Positions 56,800-64,000 of a DNA stretch of 64,000 nucleotides are shown piece by piece. Positions within the stretch are counted from its first letter, which is position 1. Each line of letters begins with the position of its first letter. The DNA comes from Patiria miniata (lineage: Eukaryota > Echinodermata > Asteroidea > Valvatida > Asterinidae): contig NW_024037059.1 in NCBI RefSeq assembly GCF_015706575.1, positions 41,577,058 through 41,641,057 of the forward strand. The letters are read 5' to 3'. Below the pieces are notes generated by a model that saw only the letters and a list, made by a program, of their open reading frames with translations, was not told the origin of the DNA and did not search any database. A program made the translations under genes and the position numbers.

Positions 56800-59700
56800 A
56801 TGACCGAGAAATTCTACAATAGATTGCCGGTCGTGGAAGATCGAGGAGCGAACAACAACACGGCAGATGGTGGGCAGACGATCGCCACAAATGCTGAGCA
56901 GAGAAAGAGATGGCGCGAAGTCTGCAGCAAAATCCGCAGGCCTGGCTGGAAGTGGGTGGTTCTTCTGGGTGCGTTCCTGCTCCGAGCAGTGTTTTCAGGC
57001 TTCATTGCCAACTACACCACCTTGTCGGTCAAACTGCGAGAGTTTTACGGAACGAATGAAGAAATCTTAGGTTTGCATTTTTTTTTAAAAATATTATTTT
57101 AGTAGTGGGGGTTGTTGCTATTGCTGCTGTTGTTTGTTTGCTCTTATGATGTGCATTACCTTTTGAAAAGATTTTACATATATAAACAGAACAAGGTTTT
57201 GCTTTTCATGGGAATGTATCAATATAAAGAATTATACGATGAATATTTTCTGTCTAAACTGTGGTCCCACCTTTATCTCTGATTCTCTGTATGTCAAATC
57301 ATTTGGCCCCCCTATTTTTGGCTTGAATACCGGAGTAGGATTAGTGTTCAGGTCTGTATGATTATGATGTAATATTGGTTTGTTTTGTTGGGTTGGCTTG
57401 GGCTGAAAAGTGCCATGCAAAAGCAAGTTTTATATACATGTACATACAACTTACATAGTAGGCCTATAGACCTTTATATTTACAGCAGCCATCTTAGAGG
57501 TCAGTGCTTTTGTTGTACTGTGATATGCATGAGTGAACCTCTCATTGTTGCTGAATTAAAGTAAAAGATTACCCCTGAGGCCAAAAAATATATAGCTCTG
57601 CTTCCGATTAGGCCCAAAAAAAAATAGTCGGTCTCTGGTCAGACCGAAGTTCCGGAATTGATGCGGCGACGTGTTTTTTTTTTTTTTCAAGCTTGAATTG
57701 TACAGACAAGGTGGTATTTTGCTTTTTTGTGTCCTCATTATACATTGGTGTCCTCCATAATTTGCCTTGGTGCCCTCGATCATTTGCCTTGGTGCAATTT
57801 CCCCATTCCTTGGTGCTCGATCCTTGGTACAAAAATTTGAGGAGGTGCGGCAATAGAGGGCACTGTTGTAGCTTCCGTGTTAATTTGAAGAAAAAAAAGG
57901 TTGACGCGCATGATTAAAATCGATGCGCGCGCTGACCAGAGACCAAGTATTTTTTTTTTTTGGCCTTACATGGCATTTGTCAATAGGGTAGGGTAGGGAT
58001 TTATTTTATTTTTGCCAATTTTTTGTGTGTGTACGATCATATGGAGGCGTCTGCGTGTAGTCAAGGGTAAAAGGTGGAAATTGATGGTTTTGGTTGTTTT
58101 TGTCTCATTTTCCCAATAAAAAAATTAGGGTAGGGGCTGTCAGAGTAGGGTACGTAGGGACACCGGAAGCAGAACTATTTTTTTGGGGCCTAAGATGGCC
58201 GCTACGCGTAGCGTCTATTGTGTCTAATGTGGGTTTAGTTTGCAGAATTTACCTCAAATGAAGAATTCCATTTCAAAATGGAAATTTTGTTTAAGTGTCG
58301 GTTTTCCTCTAAACCTAACATATCAGCAGCACTAGACCTTCGCTTTTGTTTGCAAGATGACCTCTCTTCTCAATCCTTCATTGAAGTCACCTTCAACTGA
58401 AGTCACAGACCTTTTACCTGAATATAATTTATTCCTTCCTGACAGTCTGTTCATTGTTTGGTTGCAAGGATAAAGCGATCGATTGCCCCACTGCACTTTG
58501 TGACAACATGTTGCATTCAGGGCTCCTAATGGCATTCCTATTCGGATGATGAGCAATCAGCACTATCGTAGTGTAGGATGTCAAGTTGTTAGCAACTGAA
58601 CTGGCAAAAGTTTTATCCCAACAGATCCTTTTCTTTTCTTGTTGATGGCAAGGCCATATTATTTGTGCCAGATGTAAACATCTATCCAGCCCTTTTAGGT
58701 TTTTTTTTTTTAAGTCCAAGCCGGTGTGGGTTCAGTGGAAGATGAAATTATGGTCGAAATTGGACATTCATTGAACAATTTACTATGTTTGTCTGGGCCA
58801 ATTTTGTACCTATCAGTGCAGTGCATGTGACAGACCTTAGTTGATTTTAAGGGTTGTTTTATTTTGTTTTCCTTGCAGGTTGGCGTTTATTGCAATGTCT
58901 GTTACATTAGTGTGTAACCAACCTACCGGGGTGACATTTCTCAGGATTGTTTTCTCATTTTAGGATTTAAAAAAGAATTCCTTTTGAATATTTATTTTAC
59001 CATAAAGGTCTCTTTACTTATTCTATAGGTTTATGTAGGACAAACGACATGGGTATTTTATCAAAGGGCTGCCTGTAAGCAAATACAAACGTATCTATAG
59101 ATCCTTCATTGTTCTATGACCCTCCGCGGCCCATAAACCCTCTGCCGAATATTTCATGGATTTTACAGTGACCCCTGATCTCACCCTAACCTAACCAGCC
59201 ACTGTCTGATCTGTTCCATTACACAGGTTGGATAGGATCTCTGATATTTTGCTCTCGTAGCATGTGCTCCCCGTTGACGGCAGCCTTCGCTGTCAAGATT
59301 GGTTATCGCTCTGCCATCTTCCTCGGGGTCCTCTGTAGTGCAACCTCTCTGATGGTCTCCTCTTTCGTCCCAGGCATCCACTGGTACTTCCTGACACTCA
59401 GCGTTCTCCTGGGCGCTGGGATCTCCTTGGCCTGTTTCAGCTCTTATGACTACCTGATGAGCTACTTTCACAAGACGTTTGTCAGGGCGGCTGGTTTCAT
59501 GGCCATTGCATCCAGTGCAGGTAGGACTGAAGATGGGCCAAAATGATTTGGCAAGTGGGAAAGGGGGTGCAAAGGGTGACAGCAGTGTGGTGATGCCTGT
59601 GGTGTAGCCAAGAGATGCTTGTTCCCTCTAAACTCCATAAGAAGTTGATTTCTAATAAGAAGTTGATTTCTTTGGCCACCTTCCATACAAAATGCTCATC

Positions 59701-60260
59701 AAGGAGCATGCTCCACCCCCTTCTGGCTTGTAAATCAGTGATCAATTGTGTCAGTGTTGCTGGCTTAACAGTAAGTGAAGAAGCTCAGCATTGGTTATTA
59801 ATTTTATGACTGAGGGCCAGGTCAAAAAATGAAAATGAAGAGTAAATCCCAGTGAGATAGGGGTCAACAAAGTGATGAGCTTACGTTAATTTTTTGTTCA
59901 GGTCTGATGATTTGTGCCCCAGCAATGGAGGCCCTTCTCGAATCCATCGGCCTTCACAACACCTTACGAGTATTTGCCGGGATCTTCCTGCTAAGTGCTC
60001 TCTCAGCCTTCACCATCCGCCCATCTCCCGCTGAGAAACGCCGCATGTCTGTCATCCAAGTCCCCTTGGCCACTCGGAACCCGGATTCACCCACCCCAGC
60101 CGAACCCATTGTGCCCATCAAGCCCCCGGTCCATGCCAAGAAGACATTCAGGGAGAGTATGGCCGTGTTCTCTAGTCTTCTGAGATCGGCCGATATGTGG
60201 ATTCTTGGAGTGATGGGACTTACGCTGTGTTTGGCGTCCAGCTTCACCTATCTCTACATG
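56800..60260 (+). CDS. Gene E: MFS monocarboxylate-transporter-like, 5' part
   Basis: Coding exons 56800-57070, 59227-59520 and 59902-60260 join in frame (phase 1, 1, 0) to 308 residues; the remainder lies beyond the right edge. After a 48-residue cytoplasmic N-terminus come RRPGWKWVVLLGAFLL (helix 1) and LSVKLREFYG, typical of SLC16 members. Exon 2 holds helices 2-4 with GWIGSLIF, FAVKIGYRSAIFLG and GAGISLACFSSYDYLMSYF. Exon 3 holds helices 5-6 (GLMICAPAMEALLESIG and LRVFAGIFLLSALSAF), a long central loop with KKTFRESMAVFSSLLRSADM, and the start of helix 7. The long loop between helices 6 and 7 is a family trait. The substrate (lactate/pyruvate or other) cannot be told. It is unrelated to the receptors. 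Confidence 0.85.
57576..58194. mobile_element. GGCC(A)n MITE split by a nested MITE
   Basis: Left end TGAGGCCAAAAAATATATAG then CTCTGCTTCCG; right end reversed TTAGGCCCCAAAAAAATAG then TTCTGCTTCCGG. The inverted arms carry GCTCTGCTTCC/GTTCTGCTTCC. A second MITE (57608-57968) sits inside its left arm. It lies in intron 1 of gene E. Confidence 0.75.
57608..57968. mobile_element. TTAGGCC(A)n MITE nested in another MITE
   Basis: Same family as 22383-22747 throughout, with TTAGGCCC, A run, GGTCTCTGGTCAGACC on the left and the mirror on the right (GCTGACCAGAGACC ... GGCCTTA). About 361 bp. It is younger than the element it entered. Confidence 0.82.
58195..59226. other. Remainder of gene E intron 1
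   Basis: No exon, RNA gene or recognised repeat was identified. Base composition is ordinary for the window. Confidence 0.5.
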
Positions 60261-60830
60261 GTAGGTAACTGTTCCTGGATTTTACACCTGTTCCCCATTG
60301 TTAATTGTCTTAGTTTTGTGTACATGTATGTATGTCTGTTTCTGGGGTTTGTTTTAATGAAATTTGAGAGGAATCATTTTTGCCAAACATTTCCACGCTC
60401 ATTTCCATTGCATTCATAGTCAGTCTTGACGAATGTATATTTTAGTTGTTGTCACATAAGCAATCTACAAAACTATGGCATGAGAAAAGTAGAAAAGAAG
60501 TTAATTATCATTGTGTTAGATTATCTCAACAAAAGATTATTTTCAGTTTTGTAAACTGCTTTTGTGACACAAACTTACAATGTTATGTGGGGTTTGTTAA
60601 GGTTTCTTTGGAATCGTTCACTTTCCTCCTCTAAAAAAGGTTGCAGTTCTGCGAAATAGAAATACCCTCCAAAAGAGGTAATCGTTTCACTTGATAAGAG
60701 ATGAGTTTTGTCATAAAGCAGACACAAAATCCGTAGGAATCACAGTTTTTGTATTTCGCAGTGCCTCAGTCTATCTTGCACAGTGAACCTTGTAAAACGC
60801 TCATGTTGGCTTTGGCCAATAGAGGTTGAA

Positions 60831-60870
60831 GATATGCAAAGATATGCAAAGATATGCAGAGATATGCAAA
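60831..60870. repeat. GATATGCAAA tandem repeat, four units
   Basis: Four 10-bp units (one with a G for A) in the intron after the third coding exon of gene E, ending in ATGCAAAT, the POU octamer. Confidence 0.85.
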
Positions 60871-62637
60871 TGAATAAAACCCTCCAGATGGTACTTGCAT
60901 GTATATCTCATGAATAAACATGAGAGCATGACCACCATCAACCAGTGGGTGGTACAAATTAAGTTACAACTTTAGTGATTGTGTTGGGTTTCTGTGCAGG
61001 GATAGAACGTGCAGGCTTTTCTGTGATTTTTAGAGGAGGAAAAGTGACTTTCAGAAATGAAATTTTTTTCAGTTTTCAGTGGCTTTATGTCCTGGAAATT
61101 TCGAACAGTTGTGGAAATGTTGTTGCACAGTAGTTCATGTGTTGAATAGAAATGTGGACTGAATGGTTTCTGTACTGAAATACATGTGAAACACACTCAA
61201 AATCTGCAGTTGGCAATAACAATTTACAAAAAATAAGAACAAAATTGTCAGTTTGTTAAAGTCCACTTTCATTTTGAAAATCTGAGAAAAGAAAATATGA
61301 AAAAAGGATCAACTTTCTTTTTCAAACTGAAATGGATGAAACTTGATTTGGTTGTAAATTCGTGAAGCTCCTGAAATGCAAAAATCTTACTTTTTGAAGC
61401 CTGTTTATTTTGGGTGTGTTCTTATGTTGAAACAGGTGTTCCAAAAAACAAATACAGTTGTTTGGTAAGCCAACACGGAGCAATGGTCTTTCCAGTGCAA
61501 TCACCATGACAATGCCTACCCCTTACCCAAATAGAAAGCATTCCCTTTTGCCACAATCTTGTTTGTTTCTGATACAAATTGGTACATTATTAAGTCACTC
61601 AGCTCATCACAATAATTGAATGATCCAACCAGACAAAAATTCAACACGTCAAACAAATTAATGATATTTATACTTAATATTTCAGTTAATAGTGATGTTT
61701 TATTTGATTTCACCAGTCTTTGCTGTGTGGAAGATAGCCAGCAGGAATCTGAGTCAACTTTTATTACTAATCCAGAGTTGTCAAAAGTCTGAATGGTAAC
61801 AGTTACGTGTGATTTTCGCTGCACAGTTTACATGCACAATTATGAGGGTCATTTTGATAGTTTGGTCAACTCCCCCCTCCAATAAAATAGGCAACACCGA
61901 CGGTAACTCATACAATGTGAGCAAACACCACAACCATTCTCTATAAGCAAAGCTTTAAAAAGTGTTAAATTGTATTGAAATTAAAAAAAAATCTATAAAA
62001 AAAACCCTTCTGGTTTGAAGATGTTTTTAAACATGATATTCCCTAAGTAAAACTTGGGATTAGGAGAACAACACATTCATGAACCCCCTCAAATGCCTTT
62101 TCTAAAAAGTGGAGAAAAAAGTGACCCTCGTATGACGTATGTATAAGTGTCCATGATTCTGGAGAAAAAAAAACATGCATCTGTTTCGAAAATTCCAAGC
62201 ATTTATTTTGAACTGCGAGATATCGCAATGTAACCAGTTGGTATTCAGGCTTCATAGTCAGACTTGTGATGATGCAATCATAATTGACAACAGCTTGCCA
62301 AGAAAAGCTGACTTGCTGTGAACTTGTGGTTTACAAACCAGGAAGCAAGTGGGAGATCTAAACCAGGAGTCTTATTAAAAAGTCTGGGAACAGATGTCCT
62401 TCAAGACAGTTCTCTTCGACCTTAAGTTCACTGGTTCTCGAGCAACCTCTCCGCAAATTGGCATCAGATACACTTGAGTCATAGCTGTACTTCCAGACTT
62501 CCAGAGAATGATATGAAAAACAGTAAACGTAGTTATTAAAGTGACTATTGTTTCCTGCAGGAAGTGCTGGCTCTGTATTTCCCACTGAGATCTAATTACA
62601 GCTTAAAAAATAACAGAAACTACAGATGTTAATCGTG
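60871..62637. other. Intron of gene E
   Basis: AT-rich sequence with no splice-bounded open frame and no repeat family in common with the rest of the window. Confidence 0.5.
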
Positions 62638-63306
62638 TACCTAGAGGGTGAGTCTAAAAAGCGGAACCCAAACCCCAGAAAATATATTTTATATTTCAAA
62701 AAATTTGTAGCACCAAAAATAATTGTGACTGGATAGCCAATTTCATAAAATACTTTTAGATGAAAAAAATACTGAAATTGCTCAATCCGTTCAAAGAACA
62801 TCACTATTTGAACGCAATGACCCTTAAACCTGTTTTGTCCGGAAAAAAAGCAAGAATTTATTGTGTGTTTTGACTGTTTGGAACAACAAAGAAAATGACA
62901 CAGAATACAACTGTTGTACATTTGTACACAATATCTTTATTAACAACACTGCATAGGCAAACAATATGATTTATAAAATCAACTGTTTTTCAAAAGACGG
63001 GCCTTCAAAAGGACTTTGTTGAATATTTTTTTACTTTTAAAGTTAGGTTTTATCGCTGGTGATGTTTGAAGACAACTGTGACGACGATTCTTGAAATCGC
63101 ACTTTTGGACGAAAGAGGTTTTAGGGTCATTGTGTTGAAATGGTGATATACTTTGAACTGATTTTGCAATTTCAGTATTTTTTTCCATCTAAAAGTAGTT
63201 TGTGAAGTTGGCTTTCCAGGCATTATTATTTTTGGTGCAACACATTTTTTTAAATATGAAATATATTTTGTGGGGTTTGGGTTCCGCTTTTTTGACTCAC
63301 CCTGTA
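62638..63306. mobile_element. Mariner-like long-TIR MITE
   Basis: Left AGGGTGAGTCTAAAAAGCGG and right, reversed, CAGGGTGAGTCAAAAAAGCGG begin inverted arms of about 200 bp that also share AACCCAAACCCCA and GCACCAAAAATA. The right end is followed by TATA and the left end is preceded by TAC, as in TA-targeting Tc1/mariner elements. About 669 bp, with no transposase frame. Confidence 0.75.
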
Positions 63307-64000
63307 TATATGCTAATGCATTTTTTCTGAATCAGTATATGGACAGTACTTCTGTTTTTTGTGTGTTGAAGTTGAACTAATTAGTGACAGGTGTTATGCA
63401 TATGTTCACAGCATCTGCTGAGGACCAGAACCAATTCTGAGTTAATGAGGGTTTGGGCAAGAGGAGAAAACAAATTAAACACAGAGAAAATGAATTTGCA
63501 GATATCCAGTGACATTTATGGTCGAAGAGGTTTGTGTTTCATGCAGTCACAGAATGGCAAATTTCCTATTAAGGCTTGTCCATAAAAACTCCTTGTTCCA
63601 AGTTTGTATACAATAAACATGTTTTACGCCAAGCTTGAAAAACATGTCTGGGAAAGCGTGCAGTGGCACTCTCAAACTCCCAGTTATCAATAAACAAAAC
63701 ATGACCCATGGTAAGAAAAACCTGGGTTGAATAACATCCGGGTTCAGAGAGCTCAATATTGAAAAAAGAAAAGCTTTCAACCAGGCATGTATTTCAAGTT
63801 TTGTGTCTGTATGTTTGAACTGGGGTTATTGGTTTTTATTTCCTCTGTTTGGAATTTGATGAAGTTGCATCAGAGCAAGAATTGCAAGATGATAATGTTC
63901 ATGTACTTCCTGTTGGCTTCTGATAAACAGCTAGGCTGGTAGCACCTGGTTGTGGGGCAGACAGTGGTGATTGCATTGAAACAATGGGCATTGTTGGCAT
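63307..64000. other. Intron of gene E up to the window edge
   Basis: The next coding exon (rest of helix 7 onward) was not found before the edge. Nothing else was recognised. Confidence 0.5.

Noticed and set aside
58332-58719. Overlapping minus-strand frames in gene E intron 1 as a gene
   Set aside because: No splice sites, family motif or codon bias; frames overlap and contain a poly-Lys stretch from a T run.

Overview
This is a eukaryotic, intron-rich, AT-leaning window packed with transposons. It most likely comes from an echinoderm, possibly a sea star. The evidence is the run of hyalin-repeat (HYR) exons, the WSC, sushi, SRCR and EGF modules joined to receptor tyrosine kinases, and the tRNA-derived and TIR repeats. 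The class of echinoderm cannot be decided from the sequence alone. No complete RNA gene and no CRISPR array was seen.

The core (about 1.7-52.6 kb) is a cluster of related receptor genes. Gene A (+, 1685-10424) reads EGF, five HYR domains, Ser/Thr-rich stalk, membrane helix, then a Tie-like tyrosine kinase with all catalytic motifs. Gene B (+, 15315-19042) shares A's stalk, membrane exon and flanks. It has a WSC plus two sushi ectodomain, has lost every kinase exon, and its cytoplasmic end is cut by a 640-bp MITE. Block C (+, 25632-44831) holds two near-identical sets of orphan HYR-HYR-EGF exons with no kinase on the same strand. Gene D (-, 52576-46675) is signal peptide, SRCR, stalk, membrane helix and the same Tie-like kinase, but it carries a one-base frameshift and lacks a visible last exon. 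Almost all ectodomain exons are phase 1-1 and so can be added or dropped without breaking the frame. The locus looks like a rapidly reshuffling receptor family with one shared signalling module, plausibly of an immune or recognition type (inference).

Layers of duplication explain most of the non-coding sequence. A's 3' flank (10.8-13.6 kb) recurs at 20.2-23.6 kb, partly at 38.2-39.3 kb and at 45.85-46.5 kb. A large tandem duplication pairs 22.16-35.31 kb with 38.23-45.57 kb; copy 2 lacks a 5.31-kb block that is bounded in copy 1 by 14-bp direct repeats. Such high identity could also be an uncollapsed haplotype in the assembly. Insertions present in one copy and absent in another give empty sites for several mobile elements.

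The right end (56.8 kb to the edge) holds the first three coding exons of an unrelated MFS transporter of the SLC16/monocarboxylate type (gene E, +), with large introns full of nested MITEs. The left edge holds a gag-like capsid fossil on the minus strand (1-563), followed by a LINE reverse-transcriptase scrap.
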